Source of the DNA: Sphingosinicella sp. BN140058
GTDB taxonomy: Bacteria; Pseudomonadota; Alphaproteobacteria; Sphingomonadales; Sphingomonadaceae
Direction of reading: 5' to 3'
DNA length: 64,000 nucleotides
Assembly: GCF_004135585.1 (NCBI RefSeq)
Contig: NZ_CP035501.1
Location: 1,041,001 to 1,105,000, forward strand
The notes under the pieces are model-generated. The model worked only from the letters and a program-made list of their open reading frames with translations. It ran no database searches and was not told the DNA's origin. A program made the translations under genes and the position numbers. This document shows, one piece after another, positions 1 to 9,600 of this stretch. The stretch's first letter is position 1. The number at the start of each line of letters is the position of its first letter.

Positions 1-3000
1 TGCCAAGTCATGACGAGTCCACTGCCGAACTCGAACATGGTGACGGTTGCCCCGCCGTCGTCTTCCGGCGCCGAAGTGCGCGTGACGAATTGGTTTTCGA
101 TCGTCAGCCGCTCTCCCGTCGCCCGGTTGAGGATGATGAGGTCCGTCCCCGACTCGCTGCGGAACAGGCCGATGTCCTGCGGCCCGTTCATGTCATCGAG
201 CACGACCCGATTGCCGTCCCACACCGACACCGTACCGGTTGCCGCGCTGAAATGATCGTCCCCGTCCTCTGCGCCCCAAAGGAAGGTTGCGGACGCGCCG
301 ACGGCGATCACGCGATCCTCGCCGCCCAGGCTGTCGATGGTGCCATTGCCGTCGACGTAGAGGGTTTCCGAACCGTCCGTCGGCGCGACGAAGAGCAGAC
401 TTGGATCGAAATAGAGCAAATTCGGATCGGGAAGAACCGGTATCGTCTCGGGATCGATGTCCTCGATCAGCGCCTGCACGTCCGCCCAGGACAACAGCGT
501 GCCATCGTCGAGGACGAAGGCGGTGACGACTGCCTCGAGCCGGCTGGTGTCGTCGGGATCCCCCGATCCTGCGAACTGGTTGTGAATGATGACCCGATCG
601 CCGGTGTCGCGGAAGATCACGACCAGATCCTCGCTGGCGCCGTCTCGGGCAAAGATCAGGTCCGCGGTCTGTTCCGCGCCTTCCAGGACGAGCGTGTTGC
701 CAGTCCAGTCGCGCCCGGTCGCGTCGCCGCCGATCAGAGTGTCGAACATCCAGTCGGAGAAGCGGTCGGCCCCGTCTCCGCGCCCGATCACCAAGGTGAC
801 GCCTCCCGACGAACTGGTGATCTCGTCATTGCCTGCGCCTGGCTCCACCGTGTCGCCCGAATAGACCCACAGAGACTCCGTCGGGTCCTGGAACAGCAAG
901 GTGCGGCCATCGATGAAGCCGATCGAGACCAGGGCCTCACGGGCGATCCGGATCGTGTCCGGCGCATCGGCGAAGCCGATGACGAGCATTCTTGGATCAT
1001 CTTCGGCAAGGCGGAAGGTGAGATCCTCGAGCGTTGCCGCCGGCAGCATCTCGATTCCGTAGCGGGTGCCTTCCTTCCACTCGGGGATGACCTCATCATG
1101 GCCGTCGCCGACCCCGAACCTGATCGTGTCCGTGCCGCCCCGCCCGACGATGAGGTCGTCGCCCGTGCCGGGGACGAAGACGTCGTTGGTCGTGTTGCCG
1201 TCCTCGTCCGATCCGGTGAGTGCATCATCCCCAGCAGTGCCCGTGGTTCGTCCGGGGATCAGCAGGCCAAGCTCGTGATCGTAAAAGATCCGGGTGCCGT
1301 CTTCGAAGATGATGTCGACGATCGAAAGCCGGCCGGCATCCGCGACCGCAGCGAGCTGCGGCGCGTTGTTGATCCAGGCACCATGGAGGAAGGTGACGGA
1401 GCTCCCGTCGGGCAATTCGAACCGGAGATGGTCGCCCTTGACGCCACCCGCTTCCGAGACCGGGCGGATGCGAAGTGTTTCGGGAGTCGCACCGCGTACG
1501 TAAAGATCGACGCTGTCCCAGCTGTCCGCGGAATAGACGATATCGTCGCCGCCACCTGTCGCGAGCACGACGGCACCACCCGAATGGATTGCCACCACAT
1601 CGTTGCCGGGACCCGCATCGACGATCGTATCGATACCGAGGCCGACGATGGTGTCGTCGCCGCCTGTCCGGTCGGCATCGAGGACTTGTTGCCGGACCTC
1701 GCGGCTGCTCAGGCTGGTTCCATCCGCAAAGTCGAACCGCTCGATCATGTAATAATGACTGCCCGGATCGGCGGGATGGCCGTCGAACGGCGTGCGATCG
1801 ATCAGCAGCGTCTCGCCCGTGGCGACGATCGTCACCAGGATCGAGTGCGGATCGCCGGATGCGCGCGTGAAGGTCACGTCGTCTCGGCTAAGATCCTTGA
1901 ACGTGACGACGTCGATGTCGCGGCCCCAGGAATAATCTTCTTCCTGATCGTATCCGAAGTCACGAATGACGTCGTGGCCATAGCCGATGCCGAAAACGTA
2001 GCTGTCCGAATCGTCGCTGCCGACCAGGACGTCGTCACCTGCACCGCCGTCACGCTCACCGGCCGCAATCCAGTCGTCGCCGGCAGTGGCGGTGGACAGC
2101 ATCTCGATAAGGTCGTTGCGATCGAGAGAAGTGCCGTCGGCCAATGCAATCATCTCGATGCCGCTGCCGCCATAGTCGAGCCAGCGCGGCAAGAGCTGGT
2201 TCTCGACAGTCACGCTGCCCGCCGCGCCCGCGATTCGGATGACGATGTCGAATCCGCTCCGGGTCACGACCAGATCAGATTGGGTGATCCCGGCCGCGGC
2301 GAACTCGATCGTGTCGTCGCCGCTGAGATCGGAGATCAGCACATCGCCGAACCCCTCCTCCAAGCGGAAAAGGTCGTCGCCCATGCCGGCGAGGATCAGG
2401 TCGTCGCCGGTGCCCGGCAGATAGGTACGATCGGAATAGGTGATATCGAACAGGACGTCGTTTCCGGCGGTGCCGACGGTGCGCTCGCCGACGATGCCGA
2501 CGCTGGTGCCGTTGCGGAACAGGATTGCCTCGACGTCGCCATATTGGTCTTCGGCATCCGGATCGCCGTCATAGGTGAAGTCGTTGTGGAGGATCATGCT
2601 GCCGTCGAAGCCGGCGAAGCGGATCTCGAGATTGCCGTTGGATCGGAAAATCCTCAGGTCGCCGACCGATGCTCCGACCGGTGCGAGTATGCTGTCGAAG
2701 CTCAGCCAGCTATCGTAGATTTGGTCTCGGCCGCTGCTGAACACGTAGATGTCATCGCCGCCGCTGCCGTCGAGCCGGTCGTCGCCGTCCCCGCCATCGA
2801 GCACCTCGGCGGTGATGTCCCCGTAGATCTCGTCGTCCCGATCCGTTCCCGTCAGCTGCCCGGCGACTCCGCCGGTGAGGATCTCGAGCACCTCGTTGAT
2901 CCCGACCACGGTGCCGTCACCAAGCACGAATTCGGTTACATAAGGATGGCGCAAGCCGTTCTCTATGGCGACCGATGCCTCGCTTCCAACGATCCGTACC

Positions 3001-6000
3001 AGCAGATCCAGACCGGTGCTTCCCCCGCGCGCGAAGACGAGATCCTCCAGCGCGATCCCCTCGGCAAGCACGATCCGGTTGCCGAAATCGGTCTCCTGGA
3101 TCCGATCGGCGCCGCTGTCCGCCCCGAACAAATAGGTATCGATTCCCGCACCGCCGCGGAGAAGGTCGTCGCCACGACCGCCATCGATGACGTCGTTCCG
3201 ACTGGAGCCGAGAAGGGTTTCGCCCGCGTCGGTACCGGTATTGACGATCGTGTCGACCTCGGCAGCGGACAAGACCGTTCCGTCCGAGAAGCGGAAACTG
3301 TCGATCCGCGGATCCTCGCCGAACCGCTGTTCGCGGATCACGATTTCGGCGCCGGTAGACAGGAAGCGCAGAACCAGATCCTGTCCGGTGCCGTCCCCAA
3401 CCAGTCCGAACACGACGTCGGAGCGCGGCGCGTCGATCACCAGCGTGTCGAAACTGTCGCCGAGTCCAAGATCGTCGACGACATCGCTGCCGCTCGCAGG
3501 TCCCACCCGATATTCGTCATCCTTCCCGAAGCCCATCAGGATGTCGGCACCGGTGCCGCCGGCCAGTATCGAGCCCGCGTCGCGCCGCCCGAACACGATC
3601 ATGCCGCCGTCCGCCGTGACGATCGTATTACCGTCGACGACGTTACGAACTCGTCCATCGGCAAAGACCAGATGCTCGATCGCGGCCGATATTCCGCCCC
3701 CCGCCAGCGACAGATCGAAATTGGCATAGGTGCCGGCATCCGAAACCACCGAGACCCGCAATGTCCCGCCGGCGGCCGTAAAGATGAGGCTCACATCCTC
3801 GGGCAGGACATCGAGATAGAGCGCGTCGTCGCCGCTTGCGTCGGTGATACGGACGTTGGCCGGCACGCTGCCGAGCAGATAGGCGTCGTCGCCGGAACCG
3901 CCGTTCAAGCGGGTGACCCCGGGGAGCGCCACGATGAGATCGTGCCCGTCGAGGCCGAACCCGCTGTGGGTACCGCTGATCGCGCCCGACGAGGCACCTC
4001 CGACGAAGGCGGCGCGCAACGCGGCGACATCGAAGGGCACCCCGGCGGCATCGATATAGACTTTGGCTGCCGAGTCGATCGCTGCTCGGGTCACACCAAG
4101 CTCCGGTGCGTAGCGCGAGACGATCTCGAGCATGACGTGCCAATAGGAAGCTGCCTGCGCGGTCTGCGCCGAGGCACCTGCGGCGACCGCCTCCATCAGC
4201 TGGTCGAGGCTGGTGCCTTCGTCGGCGACGAAGAAGGCCGCCGCGGCGAAGCTGAGGCCGGGGGTGAGCGCACTTCCAAGATCGATTTGGCCGAGCAGCT
4301 TGGCAGCGGTTTCGACAACCCACTCCTGCCATTCCCGACCAAGCATCGACGCAGCATCCTGGCGCGGATTGTGCCCGATGATAGCCTGCTCGAACGGGCT
4401 GCCGGTGATTGTCTCGATCGCCGAAAGCCAGCGCGCGTTGATGTTCGGGCCGCGGCTGTCGATCGCGACCGCGTCGGCACCGGTCCAGCGCAGCAGGATT
4501 TGCTCCACCCTGCCGAAAAGCTCGCCGGCATGATCCGGCGTCAGCTGCGAAAGACTCTGCACCATCTCGAGCAAGGCCGGATCGCAGCTCATCGCCACGC
4601 GAAGATCGCTGAGCTGGCCCGATCCGAGCAGCTGCGGCAGCGCCGATGCTGCCGCGCTCACCGCCGCGGGGCCGACTTCGCGCGTGTCATATTGGTCGAT
4701 CGACAGAAAGGCGTCGTAGATTCCGAGCGTGCTGCCGTCGGCACGCGCTACCGTCGACATCGAGACGACCTCGGTGCCGTCGCATCCGCAGTCGATGTCG
4801 TTCGATGCCTGCGTCTTCAGGCTGATCGAAACGATGCCGAGCTCGGCAAGACTCTTGAGCTCTCCGGCATCGGTGACCGCATCGCCGTCCGCATCCTGCC
4901 AGATGCGCAGCTCGCCATATTGCGCGTCGGACGAATCGATCACCTTGTCTCGGTTGGTGTCGAGCTTGGAAAGTTCGGTGAAGCCGTCAGTCCCGTCCTG
5001 CTCGGGCCGGTTGCCGTGGCTCGTCGTCCGACCGGTACCAAACAGCTCCGCGCCGCTGCTGATCCGTCCGTCGCCGTTCCGGTCGAGCGCCAGCAGTCCG
5101 TCTTCGGGTAGTGCCCAGGCGACGTGCTCCGCGAAGCCATCATTGTCGAGATCGAAATAGGCGCGGCTGTCGTACAATTCCTCGACCAATTCCCGGTCGC
5201 CGTTCAGATCGATGATCAGCGGGTCACGTTGGCATTCGGCCTGCTGCTGGTCCGGACGGGTCTCCTTCAGCCGGATGCCGGCTTCCCCGTTGCTGAAGCC
5301 GTTGATGGTGATGCTCTCACCGTTGCTGGTCACCGTGAGTGTTCCGGCGGCCTTGTTGTAGACGTAGATGGTTCCGTCCGAGCTCTCGTAGGTGCCGGAC
5401 TCGTCGTCCTCTTGGTTCGGCGGAGTTGGGGCACAGGGGTCGGCGGGCGGCTTCTCGCGCTCGCCGCCGGCAAGCGTCTTCCCGCCGAGCATGACGATGT
5501 CGCCTTGGTCGAGGTCGACGATGCTGTCGCCATTGTTGGTCTTGAAGGTATCGTTGTCAGCACCGCCGTCCAGCTTGTCGCCGGCAGTGTCGCCGTCCGC
5601 CCCATCGAGGATGTCGTCGCCGGCCCCGCCGATCAGTTCGTCGGCATCCGCGCCCCCGGTGATGGTGTCGATCCCGGCACCGCCTTCGAGTTTGTCCTCG
5701 CCCTGGGCACCCTTCAGGACATCGTCGCCGTCATTGCCCTTGATCTCGTTCTTCTGATCGTTCCCGCTGAGCTCGTCCGCGCCCTTGCCGCCCTCGATGC
5801 GCTCAGCATTGACGATCTTGAGGCCGATCGACGAGTCGCTCTTCAGCTCGAAACGTCCGCTGGCCAGGTCTCCCTTAACCGCCGCGGTCATCTCCTTCAT
5901 GTCTACGAGATCGCCTTTGCCGGCGCCGTCGGGGTGTGCCGCGAGGTCAATCTCGGCTAGCCCTCCCTTGTTGTCGTTTCCCGCCAACGGATCGGCTGTC

Positions 6001-7238
6001 AACGACTTGATCTCCACGACATCGGTCTTTTCGGTGGCGGTAATCTTCTCGATCGAAATCAGCGTGTCGGTCTTGCTGTCCCGCGTTGTCTCTACGAAAA
6101 CGGATTTGGCAAAGTCAGTTGTGGTGCGATATGTCTGGTCGCCTTGGCTGGTCACGACGATCTTGACCTTGATGGCGTGAGTCTCGGCCGAATAGGAGAC
6201 GCTGTCCTCGCCATCGTCTTCGATGGTAAGCCGTGCCGTGGCGCCAGGATAAATGCGGTGATCACCGCCATGCACCAGATCGCTGCCTGCCCCGAGGGTG
6301 AAGCTGTCCTTGCCGGCGCCCCCGAAGAGCTGATCGTTGGCAAATACGGCATCGCCGATCGCGTCGCCATCGTTGATCGTGTCGTCGCCGCCTCGTCCCA
6401 GAACGATATCTGGCCGATACGAACCGCTGGCCGTCTGGCCCGCATCGCTGCCGACGATGAGGTTGGTCGGCTCCTGTTGCGTCACGTCGCCGGACTGCGA
6501 GCCTTCAAGATGGCGCATCAGATCGGAAAAGTTCTGCGGCGTGAACAGCAGTCCGTGCGCCGGTCCCGAGAAGCCGGAGCCGGCCGTATCCGTGATCGTC
6601 ATGATGCTGCCCAGGATGAAGCGCTTGCTGTCGAAGTGCATTAGCACCGCGCTGCCGCTGTCACCCGGCTGCGCCGGTCCGCTGTAGGTAAAGCTTCCTC
6701 CCGAACCGCTCAGGGTTCCATCGTTGTTCGAGCTGGTCGCGCCCCGACGAGAAAGCCGAATAGTGTCGGTCGTGGTGGTCATCCCCATTGACGAAGAATA
6801 GGCATCTGCACTGTCGAGGAAGACAACGACACCAGCATCATTCTTCCCGACGCTATCATTGCCTGCGACGAATTGGCGGTCAGAAGGGGTAATCGAGCGA
6901 TGCGCACCGATAAATTGCCCGATCGTCCGCCCCGCAGGCGGTGTTGGCAGCGTCGGATAGACGGAGTTCGCAACGGATAGATAAGTGGCTTCGTAGTTTT
7001 CCAACTGCCAGCTTTGAATGCGATAGGTTTCGTGTCCGGAGACATTATTTGTCTCACCCGGATCGAGAGTCATCATCCGACGATTTGGAATACCAACCGC
7101 CTCGTTAAATGTGTAGATTACATGACCTGCTGTAAGAATGAGATTGTCGCCAATATACCATCCGGATCCGTGACCGTAGGATGTCGGATTGACATTGCCT
7201 GCTTTATCCGGGGAGAGAAGTGTAACGAATCCAGCCAT
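1..7238 (-). CDS. Giant trypsin-like / RTX / FrpC-like exoprotein, C-terminus outside the window
   Basis: The frame stays open from the ATG at 7238 to the left edge, giving at least 2412 residues. There is no signal peptide, as expected for type I secreted RTX proteins. Residues 1-200 are a trypsin-like serine protease: His39 in LTAGHV, Asp134 in NDAGVV and Ser194 in GDSGSA. Calcium-binding nonapeptides such as GGAGDD follow near residues 265-315 and 490-570. A FrpC-like block with EF-hand-like loops (DLDNDG, DRNGDG, DADGD) lies near 660-850. The rest is a long series of units mixing GDD-type repeats with IVLAEGI and VLGDGT motifs, like the haemolysin-type calcium-binding related domain. The ribosome site AGAGG lies inside the end of the upstream cysteine-rich gene. 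The first 300 bases are richer in A+T than the neighbours. The secretion signal should lie beyond the window. Domain calls are confident; the substrate is unknown. Confidence 0.9.
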   Translation of the reverse strand, partial: MAGFVTLLSPDKAGNVNPTSYGHGSGWYIGDNLILTAGHVIYTFNEAVGIPNRRMMTLDPGETNNVSGHETYRIQSWQLENYEATYLSVANSVYPTLPTPPAGRTIGQFIGAHRSITPSDRQFVAGNDSVGKNDAGVVVFLDSADAYSSSMGMTTTTDTIRLSRRGATSSNNDGTLSGSGGSFTYSGPAQPGDSGSAVLMHFDSKRFILGSIMTITDTAGSGFSGPAHGLLFTPQNFSDLMRHLEGSQSGDVTQQEPTNLIVGSDAGQTASGSYRPDIVLGRGGDDTINDGDAIGDAVFANDQLFGGAGKDSFTLGAGSDLVHGGDHRIYPGATARLTIEDDGEDSVSYSAETHAIKVKIVVTSQGDQTYRTTTDFAKSVFVETTRDSKTDTLISIEKITATEKTDVVEIKSLTADPLAGNDNKGGLAEIDLAAHPDGAGKGDLVDMKEMTAAVKGDLASGRFELKSDSSIGLKIVNAERIEGGKGADELSGNDQKNEIKGNDGDDVLKGAQGEDKLEGGAGIDTITGGADADELIGGAGDDILDGADGDTAGDKLDGGADNDTFKTNNGDSIVDLDQGDIVMLGGKTLAGGEREKPPADPCAPTPPNQEDDESGTYESSDGTIYVYNKAAGTLTVTSNGESITINGFSNGEAGIRLKETRPDQQQAECQRDPLIIDLNGDRELVEELYDSRAYFDLDNDGFAEHVAWALPEDGLLALDRNGDGRISSGAELFGTGRTTSHGNRPEQDGTDGFTELSKLDTNRDKVIDSSDAQYGELRIWQDADGDAVTDAGELKSLAELGIVSISLKTQASNDIDCGCDGTEVVSMSTVARADGSTLGIYDAFLSIDQYDTREVGPAAVSAAASALPQLLGSGQLSDLRVAMSCDPALLEMVQSLSQLTPDHAGELFGRVEQILLRWTGADAVAIDSRGPNINARWLSAIETITGSPFEQAIIGHNPRQDAASMLGREWQEWVVETAAKLLGQIDLGSALTPGLSFAAAAFFVADEGTSLDQLMEAVAAGASAQTAQAASYWHVMLEIVSRYAPELGVTRAAIDSAAKVYIDAAGVPFDVAALRAAFVGGASSGAISGTHSGFGLDGHDLIVALPGVTRLNGGSGDDAYLLGSVPANVRITDASGDDALYLDVLPEDVSLIFTAAGGTLRVSVVSDAGTYANFDLSLAGGGISAAIEHLVFADGRVRNVVDGNTIVTADGGMIVFGRRDAGSILAGGTGADILMGFGKDDEYRVGPASGSDVVDDLGLGDSFDTLVIDAPRSDVVFGLVGDGTGQDLVLRFLSTGAEIVIREQRFGEDPRIDSFRFSDGTVLSAAEVDTIVNTGTDAGETLLGSSRNDVIDGGRGDDLLRGGAGIDTYLFGADSGADRIQETDFGNRIVLAEGIALEDLVFARGGSTGLDLLVRIVGSEASVAIENGLRHPYVTEFVLGDGTVVGINEVLEILTGGVAGQLTGTDRDDEIYGDITAEVLDGGDGDDRLDGSGGDDIYVFSSGRDQIYDSWLSFDSILAPVGASVGDLRIFRSNGNLEIRFAGFDGSMILHNDFTYDGDPDAEDQYGDVEAILFRNGTSVGIVGERTVGTAGNDVLFDITYSDRTYLPGTGDDLILAGMGDDLFRLEEGFGDVLISDLSGDDTIEFAAAGITQSDLVVTRSGFDIVIRIAGAAGSVTVENQLLPRWLDYGGSGIEMIALADGTSLDRNDLIEMLSTATAGDDWIAAGERDGGAGDDVLVGSDDSDSYVFGIGYGHDVIRDFGYDQEEDYSWGRDIDVVTFKDLSRDDVTFTRASGDPHSILVTIVATGETLLIDRTPFDGHPADPGSHYYMIERFDFADGTSLSSREVRQQVLDADRTGGDDTIVGLGIDTIVDAGPGNDVVAIHSGGAVVLATGGGDDIVYSADSWDSVDLYVRGATPETLRIRPVSEAGGVKGDHLRFELPDGSSVTFLHGAWINNAPQLAAVADAGRLSIVDIIFEDGTRIFYDHELGLLIPGRTTGTAGDDALTGSDEDGNTTNDVFVPGTGDDLIVGRGGTDTIRFGVGDGHDEVIPEWKEGTRYGIEMLPAATLEDLTFRLAEDDPRMLVIGFADAPDTIRIAREALVSIGFIDGRTLLFQDPTESLWVYSGDTVEPGAGNDEITSSSGGVTLVIGRGDGADRFSDWMFDTLIGGDATGRDWTGNTLVLEGAEQTADLIFARDGASEDLVVIFRDTGDRVIIHNQFAGSGDPDDTSRLEAVVTAFVLDDGTLLSWADVQALIEDIDPETIPVLPDPNLLYFDPSLLFVAPTDGSETLYVDGNGTIDSLGGEDRVIAVGASATFLWGAEDGDDHFSAATGTVSVWDGNRVVLDDMNGPQDIGLFRSESGTDLIILNRATGERLTIENQFVTRTSAPEDDGGATVTMFEFGSGLVMTW

Positions 7239-7240
7239 GA

Positions 7241-8110
7241 TTACCGCCTCTTGCTGCAGTAAACTCCAACAACCGTCGCATCACCGATCACGTAACCAGG
7301 ACCAGCGTATTCGCCGCCAAATGGATATTCCGGCCCGTCTCCGAGCATGGCTGCGGCTTCGCACCACTCTGGCACGATGCGTTTGACGCAGATGAGCTTG
7401 CCGGGCGGAGTCGGTCCGCGGCCGGCCCGCGCTCCGCATTCGGGAACGCCTGGCGCATCCATCGCACGGGACCGGCAAACCGGATTGTAAACGGCGTCAG
7501 CCCACATTCCGCACCATGCGTGCTGGCGCGCGGCAACTCGGCGGCCGTTGAAAGGCCGTTCCTCGTCCCCAACGCAGAGGCCAAGAGGCGCGGCAGCGCC
7601 TTCGGAGCTCGAATTGCGGCAGAAGCGCTTGTGCGACGCGCGCTCGGCAGGCGTAGGCCGCGGAAGAGCCGAGCCATCGCCAGCGACGCAGAACGGTGTT
7701 GAGGGTGCAACCGGCTGGTCCGGATCCCTTGTGCACACAGTCGCCCCGTGCGGACCCGTCCGGGAACACATTCTTTGCCAATCAGTCCACAGCTGACACT
7801 GTGGATGTGCGCGATCGAAGGCTGCCAACTGCCGGTCCGCGGAGCTAGGCGCAGCGACACTGCCGGCATAGGCATCGCCGCGCATCGCTGTCCCGGTCAG
7901 GACAAGAATTGTGCAGATGTGCAGGACGCGCGATCGGGTTCGTGGCGACGGGGCGGTGTCCCAGCGGTCGCGGCATTCCGCCGCTGCTCTTCCGGCAGCG
8001 GCCATGCCACGGGCATGTTCAGCGACTCCCCCGGTCACGATTCTCCCCCCGATCCGACACGTCGCACGTTTCGTCTGGGCTCGCCAGTCGGAACACGAAC
8101 TCCTGTCCAT
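7241..8110 (-). CDS. Cysteine-rich, probably exported protein of unknown function
   Basis: I do not recognise this family. The C-terminal 200 residues hold 12 evenly scattered cysteines, which would allow six disulfides and suggests a periplasmic or secreted protein. A hydrophobic stretch (ICTILVLTGTA) followed by small residues near residues 57-75 could be a signal peptide, but no good start codon lies just before it. I used the ATG at 8110; a TTG at 8131 or an ATG near 8006 are alternatives. The stop is two bases from the start of the RTX protease gene and contains its ribosome site, so the two are almost certainly translated together. A role with the protease (folding aid, inhibitor or surface partner) is inference from this coupling alone. 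Confidence 0.65.
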   Translation of the reverse strand: MDRSSCSDWRAQTKRATCRIGGRIVTGGVAEHARGMAAAGRAAAECRDRWDTAPSPRTRSRVLHICTILVLTGTAMRGDAYAGSVAAPSSADRQLAAFDRAHPQCQLWTDWQRMCSRTGPHGATVCTRDPDQPVAPSTPFCVAGDGSALPRPTPAERASHKRFCRNSSSEGAAAPLGLCVGDEERPFNGRRVAARQHAWCGMWADAVYNPVCRSRAMDAPGVPECGARAGRGPTPPGKLICVKRIVPEWCEAAAMLGDGPEYPFGGEYAGPGYVIGDATVVGVYCSKRR

Positions 8111-8458
8111 ATTGGAGATGATCTTCTCCAAGCCGGAATATTTGCGAGGAATTATGTCGCCGCTGCTACCATCCTGATGGGCTTTGGCCCGGCAGCGGAT
8201 TGCTCAACGACACGTTCGTCGCAGCAAGATCCCCATCGGCTTGGCCGCGGTCAGTCCACATAGATCGCCATTCGACCGCCTGAACGCCGGCCCGGGCGTG
8301 GGGGCCACCACCAGGAATTGGGCAACCAGGCCATCCGCATGAAAAAGTTGAGCCACCCTGCGGAAGCCCTTACGGCTCCGGCGACAATCGGATATCGGCA
8401 GGCGCAGCCCGATTTCGGGATCCCAATTCGTCAGATGCAAGACTCGAAGGAACTGACC
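8111..8458. other. Intergenic region between the cysteine-rich gene and dapA
   Basis: About 350 bases separate these divergent genes. I see no convincing additional gene. An open frame upstream of dapA continues from 8318, but its extra 47 codons do not resemble DapA and a strong ribosome site sits further down. Promoters for both directions are presumably here, but I cannot place them with confidence. Confidence 0.4.
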
Positions 8459-9337
8459 GTGTTTACCGGATCGATCACCGCCCTCGTCACGCCATTCCGG
8501 GAGGGCAAGATCGACGAAAAAGCGCTGCAGGATCTGGTCGAATGGCAGATCCAGCAAGGGTCGAACGGACTCGTTCCTTGCGGCACCACCGGCGAATCTC
8601 CGACGCTCACCCATCCGGAGCATCACCGCGTCGTCGAGTTGGTCATCGAAGCGGCGGCGGGCCGCGTGCCGGTGATCGCCGGTGCCGGATCGAACAGCAC
8701 CGAAGAGGCGATCGAATTGTCGCGCCATGCCGAAGCGGCCGGCGCCAACGGGTTGCTGATCGTCGCCCCCTATTACAACAAGCCGAGCCAGGAAGGCTTG
8801 TACCAGCATTTTCGCGCGATCGATGGCAAGGTCGGGATCCCGATCGTCGTCTACAACATCCCGCCGCGAAGCGTCGTCGACATCTCGGTCGAGACGATGA
8901 AGCGCATCTTCGAGGATTGCGCCAACGTCGTCGGCGTCAAGGACGCGACGATGAACCTCAACCGTCCCTCGCTCGAGCGGCTTGCCTGCGGCAAGGCATT
9001 CAACCTGCTGTCGGGCGAGGACGGCACGGCCCTCGGCTATATGGCGCATGGCGGTCATGGCTGCATCTCGGTCACCGCCAACGTCGCGCCTCGGCTGTGC
9101 GCCGAATTTCAGGCGGCGTGCCTGGCCGGCGATTTCGCCGCCGCGCTCGCCTTGCAGGATCGGCTGATGCCGCTCCACCGTGCCCTGTTTCTCGATCCCA
9201 ACCCGGCGGGGCCCAAATGGGCGCTGCAGCGACTGGGCCGGATCCTGGCCGAGATCAGGCCGCCGCTGGTCGGAGTTAGCGATGCCGTGGCGCAAGAGAT
9301 CGAAGCGGCGATGCAGGTCGCCGGCATCTTCGACTGA
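8459..9337 (+). CDS. dapA: 4-hydroxy-tetrahydrodipicolinate synthase
   Basis: The enzyme condenses pyruvate with aspartate semialdehyde, the first committed step to lysine and meso-diaminopimelate. The 292-residue product matches the usual family length. Visible active-site residues are Thr43-Thr44 in CGTTGE, Tyr132 in VVYNIPP and the Schiff-base Lys161 in VGVKDA. I chose the GTG at 8459 because AAGGAA lies six bases upstream and the protein then begins like other DapA proteins ([13 protein letters not shown]). The small 75-residue gene follows 16 bases downstream, so the two are probably co-transcribed. Confidence 0.97.
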   Translation: MFTGSITALVTPFREGKIDEKALQDLVEWQIQQGSNGLVPCGTTGESPTLTHPEHHRVVELVIEAAAGRVPVIAGAGSNSTEEAIELSRHAEAAGANGLLIVAPYYNKPSQEGLYQHFRAIDGKVGIPIVVYNIPPRSVVDISVETMKRIFEDCANVVGVKDATMNLNRPSLERLACGKAFNLLSGEDGTALGYMAHGGHGCISVTANVAPRLCAEFQAACLAGDFAAALALQDRLMPLHRALFLDPNPAGPKWALQRLGRILAEIRPPLVGVSDAVAQEIEAAMQVAGIFD

Positions 9338-9353
9338 GGCGGGAGGAAAAGAG

Positions 9354-9581
9354 TTGGAAGTCTTCGTTCCAAGCCGAGACGATCCGGAGGCGCTGGCACT
9401 GATCGCGCGGCTGAAGCAGCTCGGCCTCGGCGGCCGCGACGCTGCCTACCTCGCCTGTATCGCACCGCCGGCGGCCAGCGATCCTAGCGCGCACGAAAAC
9501 TATCTGTCGGAATTCCGCTTCATGGTGCCTCCGGCGCAGCGCGCCGAGGCGGCACGCCTGGTCGGGCTCGAACGATGGTAG
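9354..9581 (+). CDS. Small hypothetical protein (75 residues, TTG start)
   Basis: No family is recognised. The frame starts at TTG and is preceded by a strong GGAGGAAAAGAG ribosome site, which is what decides the start. The product is soluble, with a charged, helix-prone first half (EALALIARLKQLGLGG) and the pattern ENYLSEFRFMVPP near the end. It sits 16 bases after dapA and 19 bases before the transporter gene, with codon use like its neighbours, so it is probably a real member of a dapA operon. Because of the TTG start and short length it may be missed by automatic annotation. Confidence 0.6.
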   Translation: MEVFVPSRDDPEALALIARLKQLGLGGRDAAYLACIAPPAASDPSAHENYLSEFRFMVPPAQRAEAARLVGLERW

Positions 9582-9600
9582 ACATGAAACGGGGGACTTC

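Noticed and set aside
90..5111. A 1673-codon open frame on the plus strand
   Set aside because: It is antisense to the RTX protein. The minus strand shows clear protease, RTX and EF-hand-like motifs, while the plus-strand product has no recognisable domain and arises from the codon bias of GAC/GTC-rich repeats.
8318..8458. N-terminal extension of DapA from an ATG at 8318
   Set aside because: The extra residues do not match DapA, whereas a strong ribosome site precedes the GTG at 8459 and gives the normal 292-residue length.
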